Source: Aspidapion aeneum
Taxonomy: Eukaryota > Arthropoda > Insecta > Coleoptera > Brentidae
Assembly (NCBI GenBank): GCA_963576565.1
Contig: OY755042.1
Location: 106,817,314-106,881,313, forward strand
Direction of reading: 5' to 3'
Length of the DNA: 64,000 nucleotides
Part shown: positions 1 to 10,789 of the stretch, in pieces
Layout: every line of letters starts with the position of its first letter
Numbering within the stretch: position 1 is the stretch's first letter
The notes under the pieces: model-generated
The model's input: the letters and a program-made list of their open reading frames with translations, nothing else
What the model was told of the DNA's origin: nothing
The model's database searches: none
Position numbers and translations under genes: made by a program

Positions 1-1910
1 GTAATCAGTAAAAAACATCGAGGTTAGCCGAGCGGTCATCAGTTCACAATATTACAGTACAAATTTAACGACAGGACCCGACAGGACACATGCTAAAGAA
101 GCCGTCAGCAAACTAAAAAGCGCATTTGTCGCTGGACCCCCTTCAGCATGCGATTGGTTGCCCTAATAAGGCACACTGGTCGCTAACCAATAACTTTTTT
201 TCAATCAGAATTCAATTTTTTGTTAATTAAATACCTATACCATGACTATTCACTTTCATTACAAATCGTGGTTGCAATTATAAAAAATGAAGGACAAGGA
301 AACGTGCATAGTAGTTGCATTTTTTTCAGATTCAAATTGTTTGTGAAATATTCTAAATTTTTTATTAAATTGGTTCTCACAAAAACTTAGATATATGTTT
401 TAATTTTAATCTTAAAATTTGATTAATAATGAACAGTAATTTGCAAAAGTATTTAGTGAATTCCATATTAATAGAAAAATATTTTATTAACTTTAAATTT
501 AATTTAAAAAAAAGTGTGTATTAAACGGGATTTTAAAAAAGAATAGTTTTTTTGCCATTAACTTCTTTTTATGTATATTTTATTTTGATAATAATTTCGG
601 AATCCAATATCAATATTTATATGGAAGAAATGGTTAAGAAAACAGAAAATTTATCTCAACAAGTGACTTGTTTTTAGACTGGTTTTAAGGATCTCTGTAT
701 TTTTATAAATTTAAGATTTTTTAATTTTTAAAAGATCTAGTGTAATTTTGACTTCTAACGGATTTCGATTTTAGAACTACTCGGTTTTCGCAAAGATCAC
801 TAATCATCAGTTACCTTAGTTTTCGCTGTTCTGTTGCCTCTTTATATATTCAACAATTCTCCAAACTTGAACTCTCCTTTCCAACCGGGTTTCGCCTTTA
901 AGCTAAAAACCGCCCTGGTTAGCTTATCTTTGCCACTGATTGGTGAGATTTCTAAACCCATAGTGCTTTACAAGAGAGACAAAATTTCTGTTTCAAACAC
1001 TTCAGAGAAAGACAGAGATAACACATCATTGTAAGACGATACTTTTATTAAGACTCAAAATTACACTGGGTGTTTTAAAAGCTAAGATACTTTGTTTTAG
1101 TTTTCAGTTTCAATTCTTTAATATATATGATATGAGTGGTTCTAGGACAGATAAATTTATAAAAATACAGCGATCCTGAAAAATTGTCTAAAAACAAGTC
1201 GCCAGTTGCCATACATTTTCTTTCTTCTTAAAATAGTATTGAATGTAAATAATGCTTGTTGGCCCCGAAAATAAAATGAAAATTAAAAAATATAAAAACT
1301 TATGAATTACTAAAAAAACTATTATTTTTCAAACTCCCGTTAAGTGCATTTGCTATTGATTGATTTTTTTAAAGATTTATTTTGAACTTTAACTTATTTT
1401 CAATTTATCTTTACTTTAGTTTTATCGACACGAAAGTTTTCCAAATACCTTTTATCACAAAGTTTGATAAATTATTTTATGTTCTCTGAAGCATCAAATT
1501 CTATACTAATAATGCTTAAAACATATAAAAAATTAATTAAAAACAAAACAAATAAATTAAAAGGCAATTATTCTAATTCAGTGGATTAAAAAAGTACCTA
1601 CTCTATATTTGAAGAAATTACTTTCTAATAAAAAATATGACTATTTATTCTTTTCGGTTTGCTAACATCTGATTCTCAAATTCGTTAAGATTAAGTGATA
1701 ACGATTAATTATAACTTTTAACGGGAAAATAATTTGAAGATTAATTTCAGTTTAATTAAGTGTGAATTAAACAAGTCTATTAGAAAAATCGTCTGATGAA
1801 ATTTTTAATCCTTTCTTTGCTGGTAAATCAGTACAAAAAATAAATGATAGTACTGTTATTGTATGGTATCAATGGTTACACAACTTCTATAGTTATGCAA
1901 CCCATTAAAG
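1..1910. other. AT-rich intergenic DNA, no gene seen
   Basis: Long AT-rich stretch with homopolymer runs. No open frame here shows a recognisable domain or coding bias, and the 66-codon frame at 834-1034 looks fortuitous. Confidence 0.6.
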
Positions 1911-2001
1911 TTAATAACAGCAGCGGATAAATGGCTCTGTCGTATATTCATGTAGTTCCAATGATGACACGGCAGAGCCATCCGTCCGCTATTGTTATTA
2001 A
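1911..2001. repeat. short inverted-repeat hairpin (MITE-like)
   Basis: Arms of about 33 bp (1911-1943 and 1968-2001) are near-perfect reverse complements around a ~24-bp loop. Both arms carry the block TGGCTCTG or its complement. It could be a very small MITE or a structured transcript; no flanking duplication is obvious. Confidence 0.7.
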
Positions 2002-2039
2002 GTTTGATAGTATTTGAAATTGCTGTAGCTATATCATAT

Positions 2040-2145
2040 GAATAAGGTAGTTAGCAGAAGGACCGAGAGATGGTGTGCACAGGCTCGAGCGTTTGATTTG
2101 ACGCTCGGAAGCACTCGGCAGCTCTTCCTTTTGTTATGGGTTGCA
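2040..2145. repeat. dispersed repeat segment shared with 24.1 kb
   Basis: A relatively GC-rich block with a CTCGAGCGTTTGATTT-like core and a GGCAGCTC motif. It matches a diverged segment at about 24095-24155. Family unknown. Confidence 0.45.
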
Positions 2146-2329
2146 TGCTCTCCAATACTACACAACAACCTGAATATTATAGTATATACCGGGATGTAAT
2201 AAGGACGTAAGGGTTTTGAGATAACTGTTTTCTGGAAAAAGAAACTATAAAATAATTAAATTTTTCTGAGGAGGTGATGCAGACTTATACGTATCGATAT
2301 AAAAATAATAAATATTGTAGACAAATATT

Positions 2330-2655
2330 TAATTGTAAGGGTTTTGAAATACCACTTTTTTGGGCAGAGTTTTAAAAATATTGAAAAAATCTTTTTTGCA
2401 CTTTTAAGAAAAGACTTAAGTACATCGCGCATTTAAAACCCCATTACGATAAGTGAAACTGTTCTTGACAAAATAATTTATCAAAAGACTACTAAAAATT
2501 AGGTAATTTAGGCACGTTTTTTTTAGGGTTGAGGTATATTTTTTTATTGAGGATTTAAATGCGCGCTAAGGAATTTTTCTGTTTACTGTCAAAAGTTTAG
2601 TCAAACAGTATTAAATACGTTTCACATAAAAGAGTTATTTCAAAACCCTTACACG
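2330..2655. mobile_element. MITE-like inverted-repeat element
   Basis: The left arm (about 2330-2445) and right arm (about 2530-2655) are inverted copies. Both begin with GTAAGGGTTTTGAAATA and both contain GCGCATTTAAA further in. A third partial terminus lies at about 2205-2230. No ORF, so presumably a non-autonomous DNA element; superfamily not determined. Confidence 0.6.
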
Positions 2656-3099
2656 ATCATTATATGCCATAAGCAGAGCTCCTTCTTTTAACCGATTTTA
2701 TAAAGGATCCTGCCCGGGGCTACACATTTTTCTTGTGTCACTTATCTTTTTTAATATTTTTAAAAGTAAGTAGTTATATTACAAAAAAGACAGCAGATTA
2801 CCGGAAGAACACTCATATTCACATGAAAAGCTTTAAGTTAACTAAAAGTTAACGTTTTACTACAATTTCAATTTCTTTAGAAAAAATTGTGTGGTTTCGT
2901 ATGGTTACAAAACCTTTATTTTTATACTGAATTAGTTTTAAGACTTTAAAGATATTTTGTGATTTAAATCTCTAAAAGCTTTATGGTTTAATTTAATGTC
3001 AGGTTTCTTTCTTGTTACAGTAGTTGGCAAAATATACAGGATTAAAATTTTAAATAAGCCCGAGTGACACTGTTTCAGACGCTTAGATTGGGTGATCTT

Positions 3100-3340
3100 G
3101 AAGGTTTTTTCGTAATTAAATTCGTATTTTGGCCATTAAAAAATAATTATAATTATATTATTTTTGACAAAAAAAATCTGAGCAATATCGTCGTGATGTC
3201 TGCGTGTGTGTGTGTCTGTGTGTGTATGTCTGTCCGTAACACGATAGCTCCTATACCGCGTTTTATAAAAATTTTAAATAAAATAGTGTTCGACACTGTA
3301 ACGAGCTGATAAGATTTGGTCAAAATCCATTATGTTAATT
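3100..3340 (+). repeat. unique 5' part of the dispersed element that seeds the 378-bp satellite
   Basis: Holds a TG-rich microsatellite (3198-3232) followed by a GTCCGTAACACGATAGC block and a stretch with GAGCTGAT. The same order occurs in reverse complement at 8945-9365, so this is the body of a dispersed element and not random sequence. It runs directly into the tandem array. Confidence 0.65.
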
Positions 3341-6300
3341 ACAGTTTTTGAAAATAAAAAAAACTTTTTTAACGGAGCATTGCATTAATATGCGGTTTCC
3401 GGAAGACAGTAAACTATATTTTTCTTAATAATTTGGGTTATAACCAAAAACTTCGTAGGAGCTTTCGTTTCTTAGATATTTACAAAAAATTGTTTTTAAG
3501 GCTGATATATTATAGAGTTCACTTAATGTGTGCTAATTGGTTAGTTAGAAAGGCATCACATTCGTCAAGGATCCATTAATTTTTTTATGGGCTTGAGAAG
3601 ACAACAGTGTAGCCGCTGTAACTTTTTTAATTTTAGATAATTCGAGCTTTATACTCCCTCTATACTTGTCCGTAGATTATAATCCAAGACTTTCTATATG
3701 CTAATTACAGTTTTTGAAAATATAAAAACCTTTGTAACGGAGCATTGCATCAATAGGCGGTTTCCGGAAGACAGTAAACTATATTTTTCTTAATAATTTG
3801 TGTTATAACCAAAATAATTCGTAGGAGCTTTATTCGTTCCTTAGATATTTACAAAAAACTGTTTTTAAGGCTGATATATTATGGAGTTCACTTAGTAGTA
3901 GTAGTAGTGGGGGGGGGGGGTTGACCCGCAGGTCTGACAAGTAGGCCAGAGTAGGCCCTTTTTGCCATGCCCCAAGTCTGTCCCTTAACCCACTCTCTGC
4001 ACTTCCCTTTGATGGTCGGGTAACTCATTGGGCCTTCCTGTTCTCTTTACAAAGTCCTGTAAGTCTGCCCATTTGAGCATGTGCAGTTCTTCCTCGCTCA
4101 GAGTTGGCGCTCCGAGTGCCTGTTGTCTCATCCTTGCGTAGGACTCGCATTCTGCCACGAGGTGTCTTGATGTCTCTTCTTCCTGTCCACAGACTGGGCA
4201 GGTAGGGTCATTCTCGACTCCTATACGTGTCATGTGCTTCCTCAACCGGTTATGTCCGGTTAGAGTACCTATAAGCAGTCCGAGGTCTTTTCGTGTCCGT
4301 CCCAGCATCCATCTAATTCTGGTCGCTTTTGGACGGTCTACGAATTCTCTGGTCTGTTTGCAACCCGTTTCTGTTTCCCAGGAGTTTAATAGCGCGTCCT
4401 GGGCCCATTTGTTGAGTCCGCTTTGCACTTGTCTTTTTGTCACGCCCAAAAGTGGCTCCGGTCCTACATAGGCGGTTCCTGCCCCGAGTCGTGCGAGTTC
4501 GTCCGCCTTCTCGTTGCCTGGTACCACCGTATGTCCCGGCTTAGTTCACTTAATGTGTGCTAATTGGTCAGCTAGGAAGGCATCATATTCGTCAAGGATC
4601 CATTTATGTATTTTTTTATGGGCTTGAGAAGACAACAGTGTATAAATAGATAGTAGCCGCTGTAACTTTTTAATTTTAGATAATTCGAGCTTTATACTCC
4701 CTTTATACTTGTCCGTAGATTATAATCCAAGACTTTCTATATGCAAATTACATTTTTTGAAAATAAAAAACCTTTTTAACGGAGCATTGCATCAATATAC
4801 GGATTCCGGAAGACAGTAAACTATATTTTTCTTAATAATTTGTGTTATAACCAAAAACTTCGTAGGAGCTTTTGTTTCTTAGATATTTACAAAAAACTGT
4901 TTTTAAGGCTGATATATTATAGAGTTTGCTTAATGTGTGCTAATTGGTTAGCTAGAAAGGCATCACAATCGTCAAGGATCCATTTATTTTTTTATGGGCT
5001 TGAGAAGACATCAGTGTATAAATAGATAGTAGCCGCTGTAACTTTTTTAATTTTAGATAATTCGAGCTTTATACTCCCTCTATACTTGTCCGTAGATTAT
5101 AATCCAAGACTTTCTATATGCTAATTACAGTTTTTTTAAATAAAAAAAACCTTTTTAACAGAGCATTGCATCAATTTGCGGTTTCCGGAAGACAGTGAAC
5201 TATATTTTTCTTAATAATTTGTGTTATAACCAAAAACTTCGTAGGAGCTTTCGTTTCTTAGAAATTTACAAAAAACTGTTTTTAAGGCTGATATATTATA
5301 GAGTTTATTTAATGTGTGCTAATTGGTTAGCTAGAAAAGCATCACAATCGTCAAGGATCCATTTATTTTTTTATGGGCTTGAGAAGACATCAGTGTATAA
5401 ATAGATAGTAGCCGCTGTAACTTTTTTAATTTTAGATAATTCGAGCTTTATACTCCCTCTATACTTGTCCGTAGATTATAATCCAAGACTTTCTATATGC
5501 TAATTACAGTTTTTTTGAATAAAAAAATCTTTTTAACAGAGCATTGCATCAATTTGCGGTTTCCGGAAGACAGTAAACTATATTTTTCTTAATAATTTGG
5601 GTTATAACCAAAAACTTCGTAGGAGCTTTCGTTTCTTAGCTATTTACAAAAAATTGTTTTTAAGGCTGATATATTATAGAGTTCACTTAATGTGTGCTAA
5701 TTGGTTAGTTAGGAAGGCATCACATTCGTCAAGGATCCATTTATTTTTTTATGGGCTTGAGAAGACAACAGTGTATAAATAGATAGTAGCCGCTGTAACT
5801 TTTTTAATTTTAGATAATTCGAGCTTTATACTCCCTCTATACTTGTCCGTAGATTATAATCCAAGACTTTCTATATGCTAATTACAGTTTTTTTAAATAA
5901 AAAAATCTTTTTGACAGAGCATTGCATCAATTTGCGGTTTCCGGAAGACAGTAAACTATATTTTTCTTAATAATTTGGGTTATAACCAAAAACTTCGTAG
6001 GAGCTTTCGTTTCTTAGATATTTACAAAAAATAGTTTTTAAGGCTGATATATTATAGAGTTCACTTAATGTGTGCTAATTGGTTAGCTAGAAAGGCATCA
6101 CATTCGTCAAGGATCCATTTAGTTTTTATAGGCAACAGTGTATAAATAGATAGTAGCCGCTGTAACTTTTTTAATTTTAGATAATTCGAGCTTTATACTC
6201 CCTCTATGCTTGTCCGTAGATTATATTCCAAGAATTTCTATATGCCAATTACAGCTTTTGAAAATAAAAAAACCTTTTTAACGGCGCATTGCATCAATAT

Positions 6301-6600
6301 GCGGTTTCCGGAATACAGTAGACTATATTTTTCTTAATAATTTGCATTATAACCAAAAACTTCGTAGGAGCTTTCGTTTCTTAGATATTTACAAAAAACT
6401 GATTTGTGTGCTAATTGGTTAGCTAGGAAGGCATCACATCCGTCATGGATCCATTTATTTTTTTTATGGGCTTGATAAGACATCAGTGTATAAATAGATA
6501 GTATCCGCTGTAACTTTTTTATTTTAGATAATTCGCGCTTTATACTCCCTCTATTATACTTCTCCGTAAATTATACTCTAAGACTTTCTATTCGTGGAGA
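3340..6600 (+). repeat. satellite array, ~378-bp unit
   Basis: About eight head-to-tail units. The anchor CGGTTTCCGGAAGACAG or a variant recurs at 3392, 3757, 4799, 5178, 5556, 5934 and 6301, giving steps of about 365-379 bp once the LINE at 3895-4542 is subtracted. Units also share GGAGCATTGCATCAAT, CGTAGGAGCTTTCG and GTCAAGGATCCATTTA. Short frames of 61-69 codons repeat in each unit but are by-products of the repeat. The last unit decays near 6600. Confidence 0.9.
3895..4542 (-). pseudogene. 5'-truncated LINE 3' end (RNase H tail plus CCHC finger)
   Basis: An open frame of about 180 codons (4527-3985) begins in the last part of a retrotransposon RNase H domain. Just upstream in frame are Gly-His, then GNEKADELAR, the final RNase H motif. 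A region containing LTGHNRLRKH follows, then a CCHC-type finger CPVCGQEEETSRHLVAEC. This order is known for I/R1-type LINEs, where RNase H follows the reverse transcriptase. The insert is flanked by a 10-bp duplication of satellite sequence, AGTTCACTTA at 3885-3894 and 4543-4552. Its 3' tail is a C-run followed by (TAC)n. The strong GC content and open frame against an AT-rich host suggest fairly recent insertion. Clade not certain. Confidence 0.85.
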
Positions 6601-7094
6601 ACAGTACTACAAGATGCTAGAGTGCAATATTTGTAGATCTCTCTAATTTTATTTTTGTTTCGTTAAGTGCAAACGCAATATTGTTGTATTTTTTACTTAA
6701 CGTTTTACGTCAATTGAAACACTTAAAGTATCTATTTCTATTAGTCGCCTACTCAAATACACTGTTTTACATAAATAACCATATACATCCCGCCCATTTC
6801 AAAAAAATAGTAGGTAAATGATTTATTATTTTTTTATACTTGCATAGATAATGCAATAAGTAATATTATTGTTGAATTTGCTTTAGTTTTTATTACTGTA
6901 ATTATGGGATGACGATTAAAGGATTGCTTGCAGAAATAAGTTTTCAATTATCATATACGAATGGTTATTGATGACTAAATAGTATTGTTGCATAAATGTT
7001 CTTATTTATTTATTTTCTGCAAAAAGCTTTTCTTTCTAAGAATTACGTTACATTTTTCATAGGCAATTGATTTTAATGGAAAAAGTATAGTCTG
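6601..7094. other. AT-rich spacer, nothing recognised
   Basis: AT-rich sequence between the satellite and the next LINE relic, without an ORF, inverted repeat or clear tandem structure. Confidence 0.5.
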
Positions 7095-7573
7095 CTATGA
7101 CTTCAGAACTGATAATAGGGAGGAAGAGTTTCTATATAGTTTTACAGGAGAGAGCAGCATGGTCTAGACAAAACAACCCACTGTCACATGAAGGATTGAT
7201 CTGGTACACAGACAGATTAGAGACCAAGGAGAGATTTGCATTTTCCACTGGGACATTACCAGACAGTTTTTCAAACAGAATAAAACTATTATATGCCACT
7301 ATGCCAGGACACAGAGGTATTCAAGGCAATTAAAAAGCTGTCAAAGTAGTCAAACTAGCAAGACAAGGCTCGTTAGAAAAATATATTGGACCAGAGCTAA
7401 TCCTGGTGGTACCAAAATGTACTATAAGATCCCAGGTTAAACTGTGAGTAAGGATAAAACATAAAAGCCACTGGTGAGAAGAACAGGGGCTAAGCAGAGC
7501 CTTTGTCAAAGGCCTGGACGCAAAACTCACAAAATACCTGCTCAGTTACAGTAGGATGCAATGAGAACCATAA

Positions 7574-7611
7574 CATAAAGTATATAGCCTATAGCAACTA
7601 TATACTTTGTG
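7574..7611. repeat. 38-bp palindromic micro-insertion with 7-bp direct repeats
   Basis: Arms of 14 bp (7574-7587 and 7598-7611, one mismatch, core AAGTATATAG) surround a 10-bp spacer. ACCATAA flanks it directly at 7567-7573 and 7612-7618. It lies inside a LINE relic, so it arrived after the LINE. Confidence 0.6.
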
Positions 7612-7965
7612 ACCATAATGGGAATCTTGACTGGCCATGTGGCGGTCAAAGTTCATCTAAACAGGATGGGCCTGTATCAAGGAGACCTAAGTTGCAGACT
7701 ATGCAATCAGGAACCGGAAACAGTAAAACATGTAATATGCCATTGCAAGGCACTGTATCGCAAAAGCCACTTAATATTTGGGGAACTTGAACTAGACCCA
7801 ATAGCGACTGGGGACTACTCCATTAAAGAGCTGTACAAATTTGTTCAGGGAACAAAATTAATGGAGAGGTTAGCCTAGGAATCAAAAGGGTGCACAATAA
7901 GCCAGTAATGGCTGCAGTGCCCTGACCGGGAGCCGGAGTCACAATCGAGGGGTTTAAGTTATGGA

Positions 7966-7993
7966 CACTCATCGTAAAGCTTTACGATGAGTG
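7966..7993. repeat. perfect 28-bp palindrome
   Basis: Two 14-bp arms meet at AAGCTT with no spacer, inside the LINE 3' UTR. It may be a structured 3' UTR hairpin of the LINE family or an inserted palindrome. No flanking direct repeat was found. Confidence 0.75.
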
Positions 7994-8159
7994 ACCTTAG
8001 CTTAAGTCGGTGAGAATTCGACACTACCCGGCCTCTCCTAGCAGAAGAGAAATGACTCTGGTAGGAAAGTAGGCCGGAGAGAGAGAGACTCAAAAAAAAA
8101 ATTGTCTCCTATTCCTTGACGTTTATTACTGTCCTCCCCCCCTGGAAAACGGTCAAGGC

Positions 8160-8940
8160 TCACAGGGACCTACGATGATATTTTTAAAAACTTTATATTT
8201 TACAGCGACCATTCGCAAACGATTTGAAGTAAAATAATTCCTAATTCTATAATTTATGCATTGTGCATTATAAAAACTAAAAAAAAGTGTATTTAAAATA
8301 TTGACATGGAATGTTTTAAATTGCTAGAAAGGTACAATATTATTGATAATAAATTTTTGAAAGTCTTGATCGCCTTGAGTATGCACTAGCATATGAACGT
8401 AGACATACAACAAATAACATATAGGTACTGATTTGATAAATACAAAGATTAGTAGTAGTAGTAGTTATTAGTGCAGATATAGGACTCCCTCCATTTTTTT
8501 TATAAAGCCTAAGCTTGCCTAACCTCTACATCTTATTTTTTTGCTTTTTTTACTGTTTGCGCATGCCATTTGAAATGACTGATTATTTGTTTTCCCCTAA
8601 AAAAAAAATAATAAAAACTAACGAATTTTATTAGTCATCTGAAAAATTCACAAAGATTCCTAAGTTTCAGACTTTAAATATGAAATCAAATAATAACTGA
8701 TTACTTTATCAAGAACCTCATATTAGTTCCCAAACTGTCAAAACAAAATTAAGTTGTTTAAAAGTACCTAGTTGTAAAAATACAATTTCATTTTTTTACT
8801 TCCTAATCGTCGTTGACAATCTTTTCTGTTTAGTGCAAAAAGGTGACGTACATTGCATAAAAACTACAAATAATGCAATAACTACAGTCTATTTTATTTC
8901 TAACCAGTCTTTTCACTCTTAGATCTTCTCATTTATCTAT
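8160..8940. other. AT-rich spacer with a short (TAG)n run
   Basis: Only a short TAG microsatellite (about 8451-8465) stands out. LINE family B copies here end in a similar tail, but no LINE body adjoins it. Confidence 0.45.
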
Positions 8941-8944
8941 TCAC

Positions 8945-9365
8945 TGCTACATGAAATAAAAGGATCCATGACGGATCTGGTACCTTCCTAGCTAGCCTAT
9001 TAGTACACTATTAGCCTGGAAAACAGTTTTTTCCAAATATCTCAGAAACTAAAGCTCCTACGATTATTTGGCAAAATGTAGTCTACTATATTCTGAAAAC
9101 CGCATCTTGATGCGATGCTCCGTTAAAAAGTTAGCATTTTTTAAATTATTTAATAGTCAAAAAACTGTCACTAGCATTAATGGCTATTGACCAAAGTCTA
9201 ATCAGCTCGCTAGAGTGTCAAACACTATATTTTATGAAAATCAGTTCAGGGGCTTAGGAATTATCGTGTTACGTTTACAGAAATACACATACACGCACAC
9301 ATACACACACACAGAGACAGACATCACGACGATATTGCTAATTTAGGCCAAAAAAATTTCAGTCG
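8945..9365 (-). repeat. single inverted copy of the element that seeds the 378-bp satellite
   Basis: In reverse complement this follows the order of 3180-3500: ATATCGTCGTGATGTCTG, a TG-rich microsatellite, a GTAACACGATA block, GGAGCATCGCATCAA, GCGGTTTTC, CGTAGGAGCTTTAGTTTC and a terminal GTCATGGATCC. It is present once, diverged and not tandem. This shows that the satellite unit is part of a dispersed element. Confidence 0.8.
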
Positions 9366-9419
9366 AAAATAATTCCTTCTCTAGCCATTGCTACGCGGGC
9401 TAGGAAGGTAAAAATCAAA

Positions 9420-9663
9420 GTCTAGAAGAGCTACACTCGTTCGAAGAGCAAGCTGCTGTTTTTCAGGCAGAGGTGTCCGCTCTAATAATGGTGGGAAACT
9501 TACAAAAAATCAGAAACGGTGAGGAAGAGCAGATATACGTTTTCTTTGAGAGCCTAGCCACCCTGAAAGAACGAGATCCTTATGGCAAACAGGTGGCGCT
9601 GGTTTGTGCATACAGAGAGTACAAATTACTATTAAGCAAATTCTTGAAGTGTAAACTTCTTTA
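9420..9663 (+). pseudogene. LINE RNase H fragment
   Basis: The frame reads EEQAAVFQAEVSALIM and then FFESLATLK. This resembles the core of the LINE RNase H domain, where a FQAE motif carries the catalytic Glu and a DS-type motif follows, here replaced by ES. It ends at a stop near 9663. The start (WYTDGS-type) and the last motif are missing, so this is a non-functional fragment, probably of the same broad LINE group as 7095-8101. Confidence 0.65.
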
Positions 9664-10110
9664 GGCGTGTTTAGCAGTTTTTGTGGGTAGTGAACTAGAC
9701 TGAGCCGTCAGGCTCGGCTATGTAACGCTCATTTGGGTGAAATCGGCTCGAGTGGACTAACTGTGAGAAACACTCAGCGAGCGATATGATGATGCAGAAT
9801 ACAGATGAAGGCCAGTACACAGAAGAGTTCGGTTTGGTCCGCTTTGTAGAATATGTTATGGACTAGTATTATTAATTTCGCCTTGTTGAAGTTTTCACTT
9901 CTGCCGTGTGGTCATGAGTCTTGTAATTAAGAATATAAATGTATTAAGTAAATTATGTAATAATTATGTCCTTTTTAGGGCGTTTAGCAAACTATAATTT
10001 AAAAAAAAAACACCAAAAAATACTAATTAAAGCATGCATAATACCCATATCTCATTATTAGTTCAAGTTTTTATTTAACTGACCAAAAGGGCCTATGCAA
10101 TAGAGAATAA
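9664..10110. other. probable LINE 3' flank and AT-rich spacer
   Basis: The first ~130 bp is GC-richer and may be the 3' UTR of the preceding LINE fragment. The rest is AT-rich with nothing recognised. Confidence 0.4.
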
Positions 10111-10117
10111 TGTTTAA

Positions 10118-10355
10118 CACTTTAACTGCCACGCTGATTTAGATAAAAAATGTGCCGGGTCCCGTGAGCCAAAATATTTTTTTCGCCCTAAGCACTTTAT
10201 TTGTGTTTGTTTTAAGTAAAAGTCATGAAAGAAAATATGTTTTTTGTTTTTTTTTGTCCATATATGGTACACAAGGCTTAGCATTGCGATATGTACACAT
10301 GGCAGAGAATTAAAATTTGCCGTGTCCATATATGGTACACATGGCAGTTAAAGTG
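10118..10355. mobile_element. piggyBac-type MITE with TTAA duplication
   Basis: Terminal inverted repeats CACTTTAACTGCCA at both ends (10118 onward, and complement ending at 10355). TTAA lies immediately outside each end (10114-10117 and 10356-10359), the hallmark duplication of piggyBac-like elements. At 238 bp with no transposase it is non-autonomous. A CATATATGGTACAC motif occurs twice inside. The 71-codon frame here is fortuitous. Confidence 0.85.
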
Positions 10356-10477
10356 TTAACATTCCACGGAACTCGGGGTGGGAGCCCCGCTTTAGCCTCC
10401 CGACGTGTGACGTCACGTTCGACTCGAAACCTCAGCAAATACTTTTTACAAGCTTTTATTTAGCTTCAGATGTTCTG

Positions 10478-10545
10478 TCTAACTATCTAACTATCTAACA
10501 ATCTAACTATCTAACTATCTAACTAACTATCTAACTATCTATCAA
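10478..10545. repeat. (AACTATCT)n microsatellite
   Basis: Octamer tandem run with small variants, next to a TCCGATTTGGATGAAAT block (10579-10596) that looks like part of a dispersed element, running to about 10690. Confidence 0.8.
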
Positions 10546-10789
10546 ATCTTGTGAAGCGTTTTTGACACACTTCCCATTATCCGATTTGGATGAAATTTAG
10601 TACACACATAGTGTTCCCATGACAATACAACACTAAGAAAAAAATATCCTTCTACCCCCACCCTCTTCTTCCCCCAATAGAAAAATGAGTTTCCAAACAA
10701 TTCACGATCAGCGATTTCATTATAATCTAGCATAAACTCTTCTGTTCTATTATTGAACAAATATTTTCATTTAATAGAGTAGATAGCTG

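Larger units (their letters stand above)
7095..8101 (+). pseudogene. decayed LINE 3' region: RNase H, CCHC finger, 3' UTR
   Basis: A broken frame at 7097-7333 begins an RNase H domain (LIWYTD, Asp kept but Gly-Ser lost) and jumps to its last motif, GHRGIQGN, so the middle of the domain is deleted. A stop follows, and the LARQGSLEKYIGPEL stretch continues in frame. After a frameshift, 7609-7878 reads through LTGH, then a CCHC finger CRLCNQEPETVKHVICHC, ending near 7878. The 3' UTR extends to a short A-run at 8092-8101. The same family appears at 44940-45818 on the minus strand. A small palindromic insertion (7574-7611) disrupts the frame. Non-functional; I-like or R1-like clade is inferred. 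Confidence 0.75.

Noticed and set aside
20..40. GAGGTTAGCCGAGCGGTC resembles a tRNA A-box
   Set aside because: No B-box (GGTTCGANNCC) or cloverleaf follows within 100 bp; not called as a tRNA or tRNA-derived SINE.
1793..1810. CTGATGA motif as a possible additional hammerhead core
   Set aside because: No paired stem II followed by GAA at the right distance. The same applies to CTGATGA-type strings seen near 18118 (minus strand), 18957 and 61563.
4840..5782. Three similar 61-69-codon plus-strand ORFs
   Set aside because: They are the same phase of the 378-bp satellite repeated; no independent coding evidence.
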